23,980 nucleotides of DNA from Candidatus Eiseniibacteriota bacterium. GTDB taxonomy: Bacteria; Eisenbacteria; RBG-16-71-46; CAIMUX01. Made by a program: the position numbers and the translations under genes. Shown in pieces: positions 7,370 to 15,532 of the stretch. The stretch covers positions 1 through 23,980 of the forward strand of contig JAKQSZ010000036.1 in NCBI GenBank assembly GCA_029569475.1. The letters are read 5' to 3'. The stretch's first letter is position 1, and each line of letters begins with the position of its first letter. Under the pieces are notes generated by a model. The model ran no database searches. It was not told where the DNA came from and was given only the letters and a program-made list of their open reading frames with translations.

Positions 7370-8658
7370 CGCAGTTTCTCCACGATCAGCACCACGATGG
7401 CGGTGCCGGCCAGGTTGGCGAGCGCGAGAGGCAGCAGGCCTTTCCAGCCCAACCCCATGAGCTGGTCGTAGCGGAAGCGCGGCAGCGTCCAGCGGATCCA
7501 GATGAAGGCGAAGCTGAAGAAGGTCAGCTTGGCCAGGAAGGCGGCGAACTGCAGCACCGTGGTGGCCACGCGCGCGCCGGTCTCATCCAGCGGATGGGTC
7601 CAGAACCACGCCGCCAGCGCGATCGCCACCACCGCCTGGAGGATCATGACCACGGCCAGGACATCCGCCTCGCGGCGCCGGGCGTCGGTGTAGAGCGCCC
7701 GCAGCTTATTCCGCCAGGACCCCAGCACCGGCAGCAGGGCCAGCGAGATCAGGAGCAGGCTGCCGCAGGCCACCAGGACCGCGGTCTGGGCATGGCGGAC
7801 CAGCGTCTCGGTGGGCAGCCACGGAATCTGCCAGCCGCCGAAGTAGAGCGAGGTGATCAACCCGGCCGCGACCACGATGTTGACGTACTCCGCCATGAAG
7901 AAGAGGGCGAACTTCATGCTCGAGTACTCGATGTGATAGCCGACGATCTCGCTGTCCGCGTCGGGAAGGTCGAAGGGGTTGCGGTTGGTCTCGGCCACGG
8001 CGGCCACGATGAAGAGGATCGCCCCCACCGGCTGCACGACCACGCCCCACATCGGCAGGAAGCCGAAGAGCAGGTCCCCCTGGCGGCGCACGATCTCGTT
8101 CACGTCCAGCGACGAGAAGACCAGGATGACGCCCATGACGGAAAGGGATAGTCCGAGCTCATAGGAGATGAGCTGGGCCGAGGAGCGGATGCCGCCCAGG
8201 AGGGGATATTTGCTGTTGGCCCCCCAACCGGCAAAGATGATGCCGAAGACGCCGAAGGAGGCGATCGCAAAGACCCAGAGGAGCCCCGGGTTGATCGTCA
8301 GCACCTGCATGGGGATGTGCAGGTCTCCCAGCACGAGGGTGTCGGCGAAGGGGATGACCGCGAAGGTCATCAACGAGACCATCATGGCGATGAAGGGCGC
8401 CAGCAGGTAGTAGAAGCGGTGCACCTGCGCCGGGATGATGTCTTCCTTGAAGACCAGCTTCACCACGTCGGCGATGGTATGGACGACCCCGCCCAGCCGG
8501 ACGCCCGCGATGGCGGCGCGGTTGGGACCGGTGCGGTCCTGCATGAAGGCCGAGGCTTTGCGTTCGAACCAGATCAGCAGCGGCACGAAGCTGAGCTGGA
8601 TCGCCCAGACCAGCACCGCGCGCCCCGCGCCGACTCCCCACTCGAGCCACGCGTTCAT
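7366..8658 (-). CDS. nuoH: NADH-quinone oxidoreductase subunit H, enlarged
   Basis: This membrane subunit forms the quinone chamber with NuoB and NuoD, 430 aa from ATG 8658, which overlaps the nuoG stop as ATGA. Family signatures are intact: ERKASAFMQDRTGPNR (32-47), AETNRNPFDLPDADSEIVGY (222-241), the following EYSSMKFALFFMAEY, and TLPRFRYDQLMGLGWK (391-406). E. coli NuoH has about 325 residues. The surplus lies between GGWQIPW (about 280) and the last conserved block (about 368). It contains two extra hydrophobic segments (about 291-313 and 332-353) joined by a basic stretch (WRNKLRALYTDARRREAD). The frame continues open upstream inside nuoG, but homology begins at 8658. Confidence 0.97.
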   Translation of the reverse strand: MNAWLEWGVGAGRAVLVWAIQLSFVPLLIWFERKASAFMQDRTGPNRAAIAGVRLGGVVHTIADVVKLVFKEDIIPAQVHRFYYLLAPFIAMMVSLMTFAVIPFADTLVLGDLHIPMQVLTINPGLLWVFAIASFGVFGIIFAGWGANSKYPLLGGIRSSAQLISYELGLSLSVMGVILVFSSLDVNEIVRRQGDLLFGFLPMWGVVVQPVGAILFIVAAVAETNRNPFDLPDADSEIVGYHIEYSSMKFALFFMAEYVNIVVAAGLITSLYFGGWQIPWLPTETLVRHAQTAVLVACGSLLLISLALLPVLGSWRNKLRALYTDARRREADVLAVVMILQAVVAIALAAWFWTHPLDETGARVATTVLQFAAFLAKLTFFSFAFIWIRWTLPRFRYDQLMGLGWKGLLPLALANLAGTAIVVLIVEKLR

Positions 8659-10460
8659 GGCCCCTCCCCCGATTCCGTCTTCGGCCTCTCCGGCTCGGTC
8701 GGGCCTTCCCTGGATCCCCCCGCGGGCGGCGGATTGCCGGCGGCGGGAAGCCACGCGGCTCGGTTGATCTCCTGCGCCGGCGTCCGGGCGGCGTCCGCTC
8801 GTGCCGCGCCCGCCGGTGCCGCATCCGCCGGTGCCGCACCCTCCGGTGCCGCGCCCGCCGGCAAGCCATGCTCGCCCAACTGCGTCACGTCGATCCCCGC
8901 GAAGGCCGGCTCGCCCGCGGACAGGTCCCGCCAGAGTTGGTTGAGGTTGACCCACCCGAAGGAAAGGCCGGCGGCGCCCGCCAGGCGGCGCAGCAGTTCG
9001 GGCGCCCAGAGGGCGTCCCCCGCCGGCGTCACGCCCTTGCGGAAACGCTGCACGCGGCCCTCGAAGTTGACGAAGGTGCCGTCGCACTCGCTGTGCGGCG
9101 TGATCGGCAGGGCCAGATGCGCCGCCTCGCTGGTCGCGTTGCGGTTGGTCCCCAGGTAGAGCACCCGGGAGAAACGCGCGGCGTGCGCCTTCCACGCGGG
9201 GCGCTGCCCCGGCGCGAAGGGATCGTCGTCGACGATGATGAGCAGGTCCCCGCCGGCGGACAGGACGGGCTCGGGATCGCGCTCCAGCCCGAGCATCCGC
9301 AGGCCGGCGGTGTTGGGATAGCAGTCGGCCTTGCGCAGGATCTCATCCTCGATGCCGGGCGGCCGGGTGCCCATCCCCGCGCAGATGGCGCCGTCGAGCA
9401 GGTCTGCCGCGAAGCGCTTGCAGGCGTAGAGCGTCTCGGTGGAGGACGCCGGTGAAAGCAGCAGGACGGCTCGCTGGCGCCGCGACGCGTTCCGGTCCCT
9501 GGTCCCGGCCGCCGCCGCACCGGCGGTGTCGGCGTCACCGGCCGCGCGGATCCAGGAAGCCGCTTCGGCCAGGGCGACCGAGTGCGCCAGATCCTCGCTC
9601 CCCCGCATGGCGGTCTCCAGGCGGTCCTCGTTGAGCGCGTGCAGCGTCATCCGGCCCGGGTCGCACATCCAGTACCTGTTCACCGCCATGTTCTCGCGTG
9701 GGCGGTACCGGTAGACCGTTCCCTCCGCGTGTTCCAGGTAGATGTTGCAGCCGCGGGCGCACCCGGCGCAGAGAGAGTGGACGGAGTTCATCAGCCAGAC
9801 CCGCTTCTTGAAACGGAAGGGCCTGCTGGTCAGCGCGCCCACCGGACAGATGTCCACCGTATTGAGGGAGTAGTCGTTGTCGAGGTCCCGGTCCGGAAAG
9901 GTCGTGATCTCGGCCCGGTGACCGCGGTTGACGATCCGCAGCTCGCAGGTGCCGGTGATCTGATCGCAGAACCGCACGCAGCGGGTGCAGAGGACGCAGC
10001 GCTCGGCGTCGAGCATCACCCTCGGGCCCACCTCGACCACCTTGCGCTTGTGCACCTTGGGAATGTCGAGGCGACTCTCGTACTGCCCGTGCGACATGTA
10101 GTAGTCCTGCAGGAAGCACTCCCCCGACTGGTCGCAGATCGGGCAGTCCAGCGGGTGGTTCAGGAAGAGGAACTCCAGGACCCCCCGTTGCCACTCCTTG
10201 ACCTTGGGCGATGCCGTCTGGACCGCCCGCGGCCCGTCCTTGCCCTGCAGGTCCTTGCCGAAGGTGTTGCAGGCGATGACCGGCTTCGGGCTCCCCTCGA
10301 CCTCCACCAGGCACATGCGGCAGTTGCCGTCCACGCCCAGGCCGGGGTGATAGCAGAAGTGGGGGATGTGGATCCCGAGCTGGCGGGCGGCCTCGATGAG
10401 GTTGAGCGAGGCATCGACTTCGATCTCGCGCCCGTCGATCTTCAGGGTGACTGTGGCCAT
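8655..10460 (-). CDS. nuoG: NADH-quinone oxidoreductase subunit G, short form with N7-type cysteines
   Basis: This is the large iron-sulfur subunit of the complex I peripheral arm, 601 aa from ATG 10460. Ligand sets can be read in order: the 2Fe-2S N1b cluster (Cys36, 47, 50, 64); N5 (His102, Cys106, 109, 115); N4 (Cys155, 158, 161, 205); and an N7-type C-x2-C-x3-C-x27-C set (Cys231, 234, 238, 266). The molybdopterin-like domain that follows is much shorter than in E. coli (908 aa). It ends in a low-complexity Ala/Pro/Gly stretch (about 533-562) and a polar tail. It starts 14 bases after the nuoF stop and overlaps nuoH by 4 bases. The frame is open upstream, but the conserved sequence begins at MATVTLKIDG. 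Confidence 0.97.
   Translation of the reverse strand: MATVTLKIDGREIEVDASLNLIEAARQLGIHIPHFCYHPGLGVDGNCRMCLVEVEGSPKPVIACNTFGKDLQGKDGPRAVQTASPKVKEWQRGVLEFLFLNHPLDCPICDQSGECFLQDYYMSHGQYESRLDIPKVHKRKVVEVGPRVMLDAERCVLCTRCVRFCDQITGTCELRIVNRGHRAEITTFPDRDLDNDYSLNTVDICPVGALTSRPFRFKKRVWLMNSVHSLCAGCARGCNIYLEHAEGTVYRYRPRENMAVNRYWMCDPGRMTLHALNEDRLETAMRGSEDLAHSVALAEAASWIRAAGDADTAGAAAAGTRDRNASRRQRAVLLLSPASSTETLYACKRFAADLLDGAICAGMGTRPPGIEDEILRKADCYPNTAGLRMLGLERDPEPVLSAGGDLLIIVDDDPFAPGQRPAWKAHAARFSRVLYLGTNRNATSEAAHLALPITPHSECDGTFVNFEGRVQRFRKGVTPAGDALWAPELLRRLAGAAGLSFGWVNLNQLWRDLSAGEPAFAGIDVTQLGEHGLPAGAAPEGAAPADAAPAGAARADAARTPAQEINRAAWLPAAGNPPPAGGSREGPTEPERPKTESGEGP
8801..8860. repeat. 15-bp tandem repeat in the nuoG 3' part
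   Basis: Four 15-bp units (8801-8815, 8816-8830, 8831-8845, 8846-8860) follow the pattern GTGCCGC.CCC.CCG with few differences. On the nuoG strand they code for a five-residue Ala/Gly/Pro-rich period. They lie in the poorly conserved C-terminal section and preserve the reading frame. Confidence 0.8.
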
Positions 10461-10474
10461 AGGCTCGGAACCCC

Positions 10475-11773
10475 TCAATGCCTTGTTTCGAGGAAATAGG
10501 CCGTGCGCTGGCGGATGGGACAACGCCCGGCCCCGACGTGGGCCTCGAACTCCCCCCGGAACTTCGTGATGAAGCTGGCCGCCGGCATGGCGGCGGCGTC
10601 GGAGAGCACGCAGATGGTCGTGCCGATCATGTTGCGGGTGATGGAAAGGATCTTGTCCAGGTCTCCCGCCTGGCCGTGCCCCGCCTCCAGCCGGAAGCAC
10701 AGATCCCGCAACCAGCCGGTGCCCTCGCGGCACGGGGTGCACTGGCCGCACGACTCGTGGGCGTAGAACTTCTCCAGGACCGCCAGCGCCCAGACCATGC
10801 ACGTGTCCTCGTCGCAGACGATCATCCCGCCGGAGCCCAGCATCGTGCCCGCCTCGGCCAGGCTCTCGTAGTCGAGGTTCACCCGCTCGGCCTCTTCCCC
10901 GGTCAGCACCGGTACCGAGGAGCCGCCCGGGATGTTGGCCTTCATCTTCTTTCCATGGGGGATTCCGCCGCAGAGGTCGTAGACCAGGGTCTTGAGCGGC
11001 AACCCCAGCGGAATCTCGTAGACCCCCGGCCGGTTGACATGGCCGCTCACGCTGAAGAGCTTCGTGCCCGGGCTCTTCTCGGTCCCGTACTTCCGGTAGG
11101 CCGCGGCCCCGTGCTCCACGATCCAGGGCACGGCGCAGATCGTCTCGACGTTGTTGACGACGGTCGGGCCGCCGAAAACGCCCACCACCGCCGGAAAGGG
11201 CGGCTTGATGCGGGGCTGCCCCTTCTTCCCCTCGAGGGACTCGATCAGGCCGGTCTCCTCGCCGCAGATGTAGGCGCCCGCGCCGCGATGTACGGTGACG
11301 TCGAGGTCGAAGCCCTTGCCGTCGAGGTCGCGCCCGAGCAGGCCGCCGGCATAGGCCTCGCGCACCGCGTCGCGCAGCCGGTGGAAGGGCAGGCCGAACT
11401 CGCCGCGGATGTAGATGTAGGCCTGGTGGATGCCCACCGCCCAGCAGGTGATGATGATCCCCTCGATCAGGGAGTGGGGATCGAGCTCCAGCAGGTAGCG
11501 GTCCTTGAACGTCCCCGGCTCGCTCTCATCCGCGTTGACGCAGAGGTACTTCGGCTTCGTGGCGTTCTTCGGCACGAAGCTCCACTTCAAGCCCGTCGGG
11601 AACCCGGCGCCGCCGCGCCCGCGCAGCCCCGAGTCCTTGATCAGCTGCGTGACCGCGTCGGGCTCCATGCCGAAGGCCTGCCGCGAGCTGCGGTAGCCTC
11701 CCGCCGCCCGGTACGCCTGCAGCGTCCAGCTCTGCGGCCGTTCGAAGTTGCGCGTGAGGAGCTTGACTTCCAT
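10475..11773 (-). CDS. nuoF: NADH-quinone oxidoreductase subunit F (NADH- and FMN-binding)
   Basis: This is the electron-entry subunit: it oxidises NADH, holds FMN and passes electrons to cluster N3. It is 432 aa from ATG 11773. Visible motifs are GRGGAGFPTGLKWSF (nucleotide/FMN site, about 52-66), GAGAYICGEETGLIESLEG (about 164-182), and the N3 cluster ligands ESCGQCTPCREGTGW (Cys342, 345, 348) with a later Cys388 in TTICVLSD. The nuoE stop TGA shares its last base with this ATG (TGATG). A GTG three bases earlier is also possible. Length is normal. Identification is secure. Confidence 0.97.
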   Translation of the reverse strand: MEVKLLTRNFERPQSWTLQAYRAAGGYRSSRQAFGMEPDAVTQLIKDSGLRGRGGAGFPTGLKWSFVPKNATKPKYLCVNADESEPGTFKDRYLLELDPHSLIEGIIITCWAVGIHQAYIYIRGEFGLPFHRLRDAVREAYAGGLLGRDLDGKGFDLDVTVHRGAGAYICGEETGLIESLEGKKGQPRIKPPFPAVVGVFGGPTVVNNVETICAVPWIVEHGAAAYRKYGTEKSPGTKLFSVSGHVNRPGVYEIPLGLPLKTLVYDLCGGIPHGKKMKANIPGGSSVPVLTGEEAERVNLDYESLAEAGTMLGSGGMIVCDEDTCMVWALAVLEKFYAHESCGQCTPCREGTGWLRDLCFRLEAGHGQAGDLDKILSITRNMIGTTICVLSDAAAMPAASFITKFRGEFEAHVGAGRCPIRQRTAYFLETRH

Positions 11774-12330
11774 CACGGCTTCTCCCCGCGCGCCAGACGA
11801 TCGATCAGCTCGTTGGTGGATTCCGCCGTCAGCGGGCCGATGTAGGCGTCATCGATCTGGATCACCGGGGCCATCTCGCAGGCCGCCAGGCATTCCACCT
11901 CCTCGAGGGTGAACATCCCGTCCGGGGTGGTCTCGCCCAGTCCGATCCCGAGCTTCGCCTTGAGGCACTCCAGCATGTGCTCGGCCCCCTTCATCTGACA
12001 GCTGAGGTTGGTGCAGAGCTGCAGCACGTGCTTACCCTTGGGAACGCGATGGTACATCGTATAGAAGGAGACCACCGCGTAGACGTGCGAGGGCGGCGCC
12101 TCGCAGAGGCGGGCCACCATGTCGATGACCTCCTGCGAGATCCAACCGAAGTCCCGCTGCGCCATCCAGAGAGCCGGCAGGATCGCCGCCTGCTTGTTCG
12201 GGTAGCGCCGCGCGGTCTCCTCGAACTCGGCCATGGTCGCGGCGGAAAACTCCGCCGGGCGGCCGCTGCTCTGGATGCGACACGCCTCGCGGCGGCTCGG
12301 ATCCTCGTTCAGGGATGCGAAGGGTTGCAT
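11773..12330 (-). CDS. nuoE: NADH-quinone oxidoreductase subunit E (2Fe-2S)
   Basis: This is a thioredoxin-fold subunit that carries cluster N1a beside NuoF, 185 aa. The cluster ligands are Cys106 and Cys111 (CTNLSC) and Cys147 and Cys151 (CLAAC), the family pattern C-x4-C and C-x3-C. The helical N-terminal part reads RRYPNKQAAILPALWMAQRD, as expected. Start ATG 12330 is chosen to include the region before the helical domain. A later Met33 has no better ribosome site. An 82-base gap separates it from nuoCD, the largest gap in the operon. It overlaps nuoF by one base. Confidence 0.96.
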   Translation of the reverse strand: MQPFASLNEDPSRREACRIQSSGRPAEFSAATMAEFEETARRYPNKQAAILPALWMAQRDFGWISQEVIDMVARLCEAPPSHVYAVVSFYTMYHRVPKGKHVLQLCTNLSCQMKGAEHMLECLKAKLGIGLGETTPDGMFTLEEVECLAACEMAPVIQIDDAYIGPLTAESTNELIDRLARGEKP

Positions 12331-12412
12331 CTTGCGATCAGACTCCGTGCGGCCCGGCGGCCGTCTCCGGCGGGGTGCAATCCCCGCGGGCTCGTCCAGC
12401 TTGGATCATCTG

Positions 12413-14140
12413 CTACCGGTCCAGTTCGCCGGCCACGATATTGAGGCTTCCGAGGATGGCGATGCCGTCGGCCACCATGCCCCCCTCCGCCAGCTTCGGG
12501 AACGACGAATAAACGTAGAAGCAAGGGGGCCGCACCTTGCACTTGTACGGGCGCATGGTGCCGTCGGAGACGATGTAGAAGCCCAGCTCCCCGTTGGGCG
12601 CCTCGGTCCAGTCGTAGACCTCGCCCCGTGGCGGAGTGATGCCGTGCATCACGACCTTGAAGTGGTTGACCATCCCCTCGATGTTGCCGTAGGTCTGCGT
12701 CTTGTCCGGCATGACCGAAAGAGGGTAGTCGGCCTTGACCGGCCCTCCGGGCAGCTGATCCAGGGCCTGTTCCACGATGCGCACGCTCTGGCGGATCTCC
12801 TCGAACCGGACCATGATCCGGTCGTAGGTGTCCCCCTGGTGTCCGCTCGGGATGTCGAAGTTGAAGCGATCGTAGAAGTAGTACGGATCGTTCTTGCGCA
12901 GGTCATGCTCCAGGCCGGCGGCGCGCAGGCAGGGGCCGGTATAGCCCCAGGCAATGGCATCGTCCACGCTGATCGCTCCCACGCCCACCGTCCGGTCGAG
13001 GAAGATGCGGTTGCGGGCCACCAGCTTGAGCGTGTCCTTGACGTGCGGCTCGACCTCCTTGAGCAGGGCGCGACAATGCGGGACGAAGTCTTCCGTCAGG
13101 TCGCTCCAGAGCCCGCCGATCCGCGTGTAGGAATTGGTCAGGCGCGCGCCCGTCACGCTCTCGATGAGGTTGTAGATCTTCTCCCGCAGGTTGAACAGAT
13201 ACCAGTAGTTGGTCAGCGCCCCCAGGTCGACGAGGTTGGCGGAGTTGCAGACCAGGTGGTCCATGATGCGCGAGAGCTCCGCCAGGATGACCCGTATGTA
13301 CTGGCAGCGCTCGGGGACGCTGATGCCGCAGAGCGCCTCCACGGCCTTGGCGTAGCCGACGTTGTTGCTGATCGCCGAGCAGTAGTTCAGCCGGTCCGTA
13401 TAAGGGATGACCTGGTTGTACTCGTGAGTCTCGGCCGACTTCTCGAAGCCCCGGTGCAGGTAACCGATCTCGGGGATGGCGAAGAGGACCGTCTCCCCCG
13501 CCAGTTCGACCAGGTTGCGCAGGGTGCCGTGCGAGGCCGGGTGCGACGGGCCGAGGTTGAGGAGCATGGTCTCCCCTTCCTCCAGGTCCGCCAGCCGCTC
13601 GGGGTTCTCGCGGTGGCGCCGCTCCAGTTCGTCGGTCAGGTCGTCGGCCTCGCTGAGCCACTGCCCCTTGTAGATGTCGTAGTCGCGGCGGAGGGGATGG
13701 CCGACGAACTCACGGTGGTTGAGGATGCGCTTGAGGTTCGGATGCCCTCGAAAGACGATGCCGTACTGGTCATAGGCCTCGCGCTCGCCCCAGTTGGCGG
13801 CCGGCCAGAGCGGGACGGCCGTCTCGACCTTGGGGTCCTCTTCGGGCACGGCCGCCCGCACCACCAGGCGCCGGTTGGTGACGAGGTTGTGCAGAAAGTA
13901 CAGGACGTCGAAGCGCTCGTTGTCCCGCAGCTGCATCGCGTCGAGCACGGTGACGTCGCTGAGCTGGTGCAGGCGCCAGGCGGGGTCTTCCTTGACGAAG
14001 CGGAGGCATTCCCGCAGCGCCTCGCGTCGGACCCGCGCGACCGGCAAGGACCCCATCGTCTCCTCGGCCACGAAACCGGCGCCGAGGTGCTGGCGCAGCG
14101 AGGCCAGGTCGGCCCACGCGTGCTGGACGGCTTGGCTCAT
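12413..14140 (-). CDS. nuoCD: NADH-quinone oxidoreductase fused subunits C/D
   Basis: A single 575-aa frame joins the 30-kDa (NuoC) and 49-kDa (NuoD) subunits. The NuoC part (1 to about 170) shows ERFDVLYFLHNLVTNRRLVV and WGEREAYDQYGIVF.GHPNLKRIL. The NuoD part starts near 185 with LNLGPSHPASHGTLRN, which carries the conserved quinone-site histidine loop. It continues with GYLHRGFEK, YTDRLNYCSAISNNVGY and the family ending GSLNIVAGELDR. Fusion of these subunits is known in gammaproteobacteria and several other lineages. No stop or frameshift lies between the parts. The ATG at 14140 abuts the nuoB stop (14141-14143). Confidence 0.97.
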   Translation of the reverse strand: MSQAVQHAWADLASLRQHLGAGFVAEETMGSLPVARVRREALRECLRFVKEDPAWRLHQLSDVTVLDAMQLRDNERFDVLYFLHNLVTNRRLVVRAAVPEEDPKVETAVPLWPAANWGEREAYDQYGIVFRGHPNLKRILNHREFVGHPLRRDYDIYKGQWLSEADDLTDELERRHRENPERLADLEEGETMLLNLGPSHPASHGTLRNLVELAGETVLFAIPEIGYLHRGFEKSAETHEYNQVIPYTDRLNYCSAISNNVGYAKAVEALCGISVPERCQYIRVILAELSRIMDHLVCNSANLVDLGALTNYWYLFNLREKIYNLIESVTGARLTNSYTRIGGLWSDLTEDFVPHCRALLKEVEPHVKDTLKLVARNRIFLDRTVGVGAISVDDAIAWGYTGPCLRAAGLEHDLRKNDPYYFYDRFNFDIPSGHQGDTYDRIMVRFEEIRQSVRIVEQALDQLPGGPVKADYPLSVMPDKTQTYGNIEGMVNHFKVVMHGITPPRGEVYDWTEAPNGELGFYIVSDGTMRPYKCKVRPPCFYVYSSFPKLAEGGMVADGIAILGSLNIVAGELDR

Positions 14141-14728
14141 CTAGAGGTCCGCCTTTCGGCTGCTCATGCGACCTTGCAGATCGACGACGGCCTGGAGGAC
14201 GGCCTCGGGACGGGGCGGACAGCCCGCGATGTAGTAGTCGACCGGGATGATCTTGTCGATCCCTTGCAGGGTGCAGTAGTTGTCATAGAAACCGCCCGAG
14301 GAGGCGCAGACGCCCATGGCGATGACCCACTTCGGATCGCACATCTGGTCGTAGATGCGCTTCAGGATGGGAGCCTGTTTGTAGGTGACCGTTCCGGCCA
14401 CGATCATCAGGTCGGCCTGGCGAGGCGAAAAGCGCACCAGCTCGGCGCCGAAGCGCGACAGGTCGAAGACGCTCGAAATGACGCCCATGAACTCGATGGC
14501 GCAGCAGGCCGTCCCGAAAGGGAGCGGCCAGAGGGAGTTCTTCCGGCCCCAGTTCACCACCTCATCCAGCTTCGTCAGGATGACGGCGTCGGTCAGCCCG
14601 GTCGAAGTCTCCTGCCCGGCCGGCGTCAAGCTGACCCGGGCGCTGGGGCCCGAGTGGGCCAGGCGGCTCGGGCCGGGGCTCCCCGCAGTCTGCGGCCCGC
14701 TCGAGGATCGAGAGTCTTTCACCGCCAT
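14141..14728 (-). CDS. nuoB: NADH-quinone oxidoreductase subunit B (N2 cluster)
   Basis: This is the hydrophilic subunit that holds the last iron-sulfur cluster, N2, next to the quinone site, 195 aa. The four ligands are visible: adjacent Cys75-Cys76 in FGTACCAIEFM, Cys141 in GVCASSGG, and Cys170 in YYIAGCPPRPEA. The first 45 residues are a variable polar leader. Start ATG 14728 is chosen because AGGAG lies seven bases upstream; it overlaps the nuoA stop by 10 bases. GTG 14722, giving a GTGA overlap, is an alternative. The frame remains open further upstream inside nuoA, but that is a shadow. Confidence 0.97.
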   Translation of the reverse strand: MAVKDSRSSSGPQTAGSPGPSRLAHSGPSARVSLTPAGQETSTGLTDAVILTKLDEVVNWGRKNSLWPLPFGTACCAIEFMGVISSVFDLSRFGAELVRFSPRQADLMIVAGTVTYKQAPILKRIYDQMCDPKWVIAMGVCASSGGFYDNYCTLQGIDKIIPVDYYIAGCPPRPEAVLQAVVDLQGRMSSRKADL

Positions 14729-15075
14729 TCCAGCGCTCCTTTCCGCCACGCATAGAGCAGGCCGATCACGAGGATGAGCAGAAACACGAACATCTCCACC
14801 AACCCGAACATACCCAACTCGCGGAACCGCACGGCCCACGGAAAGAGAAAGACCGCCTCAACGTCAAAGATAAGAAAAAGCACCGCCACAAGGTAGAACT
14901 TGACCTGCAACCGTTGATCCGGGGGGCTCAGCGGTTTGATCCCCGACTCGTACGGCGTCAGCTTGGCCGGGAGAGGCCTCTTCGGACCCAGACGGGCGGA
15001 GAGCAGCATGAAGGCGGCCGGAATGAGGGCCGCCAACAGCAGCACGAAGAGTATGGGCTGATAGGACTCTCCCAC
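14719..15075 (-). CDS. nuoA: NADH-quinone oxidoreductase subunit A
   Basis: This is the first gene of the nuo operon, a membrane subunit (ND3 homologue) of 118 aa with three helices. The conserved loop KLTPYESGIKP and the second-helix motif LIFDVEAVFLFPWA (Asp71, Glu73) are present. The start is GTG 15075, preceded by GGGAGGA four to five bases upstream. This gives the normal family length, whereas the open frame upstream to 15414 codes for nothing recognisable. A probable operator-like palindrome lies about 50 bases upstream. Identification is secure and the start is well supported. Confidence 0.95.
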   Translation of the reverse strand: MGESYQPILFVLLLAALIPAAFMLLSARLGPKRPLPAKLTPYESGIKPLSPPDQRLQVKFYLVAVLFLIFDVEAVFLFPWAVRFRELGMFGLVEMFVFLLILVIGLLYAWRKGALEWR

Positions 15076-15124
15076 CCTGTCCTCCCTGACGCCCGCACCG
15101 GCGCGGCTCCGTGAATCCCAGGTA

Positions 15125-15140
15125 TGAGAAATAATTCTCA
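15125..15140. promoter_or_regulatory. AT-rich palindrome upstream of nuoA, Fur-box-like
   Basis: TGAGAAATAATTCTCA is a perfect inverted repeat (TGAGAA and TTCTCA around ATAA) in otherwise GC-rich DNA. It is 50-65 bases upstream of the nuoA start. It resembles Fur-family operators such as TGAGAATnATTCTCA but has one extra base in the centre. Location and symmetry suggest a repressor or activator site for the nuo operon. The regulator is inferred, not shown. Confidence 0.4.
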
Positions 15141-15147
15141 AGCTGAA

Positions 15148-15178
15148 CCGTGGGAGTCTACGCACGGGTCTCCCACGG
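15148..15178. promoter_or_regulatory. 9-bp inverted repeat upstream of nuoA
   Basis: CCGTGGGAG (15148-15156) and CTCCCACGG (15170-15178) form a perfect inverted repeat around a 13-base loop, 73-103 bases before nuoA. It could be a terminator or attenuator for the preceding transcript or a protein-binding site. No T tract follows. Confidence 0.3.
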
Positions 15179-15532
15179 GTCAACCGCGAATCAGGCGATC
15201 GATCGTCACAAGCCCGTTCGGCGCGTGCCCGCCACCTGCAGGCCTCCGAGGCTGCGCCCCGGGAAGCGACCACCGGGCCATCGTACGCGTTTTCCGCGGA
15301 CCGGCCCAGAGGGGGCGAGTTCGGCACCAACCCGCGTCCCGAGATGCCCGAATGCGGTGACGTCACCGGCAAGGGAGCAAAGTAGCTGCACGGACCTGTC
15401 CGGATGAGGCTCACCGGCGCGCAACAACGCTCAAGGTGGCTGGTGTTCCATCACGCCATGGGCGGGACGGCCGGTGCTGCTTCACGCGTGAGACCAGCGG
15501 GGCAGTTCACGAATCAGGTAGGCGGCGCCACC

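Larger units (their letters stand above)
15076..15532. other. Leader/promoter region of the nuo operon
   Basis: These 457 bases separate the Fur-like remnant from nuoA. No credible gene is seen. The region holds an AT-rich palindrome (15125-15140), a 9-bp inverted repeat (15148-15178) and the nuoA ribosome site (about 15080-15087). No clear -35/-10 pair could be assigned, although TTGAGA inside the palindrome could serve as a -35. Confidence 0.6.

Noticed and set aside
8655..10802. N-terminal extension of NuoG into nuoF
   Set aside because: The extra 114 codons overlap the conserved end of nuoF, including its iron-sulfur region, and the NuoG homology begins at ATG 10460.
10478..11845. 455-codon plus-strand open frame opposite nuoF
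   Set aside because: It is a mirror of the conserved nuoF coding strand with no domain of its own.
12233..14755. 840-codon plus-strand open frame opposite nuoE, nuoCD and nuoB
   Set aside because: It spans several real genes on the other strand, including their intergenic gap, and has no motif. Its length comes from GC bias.
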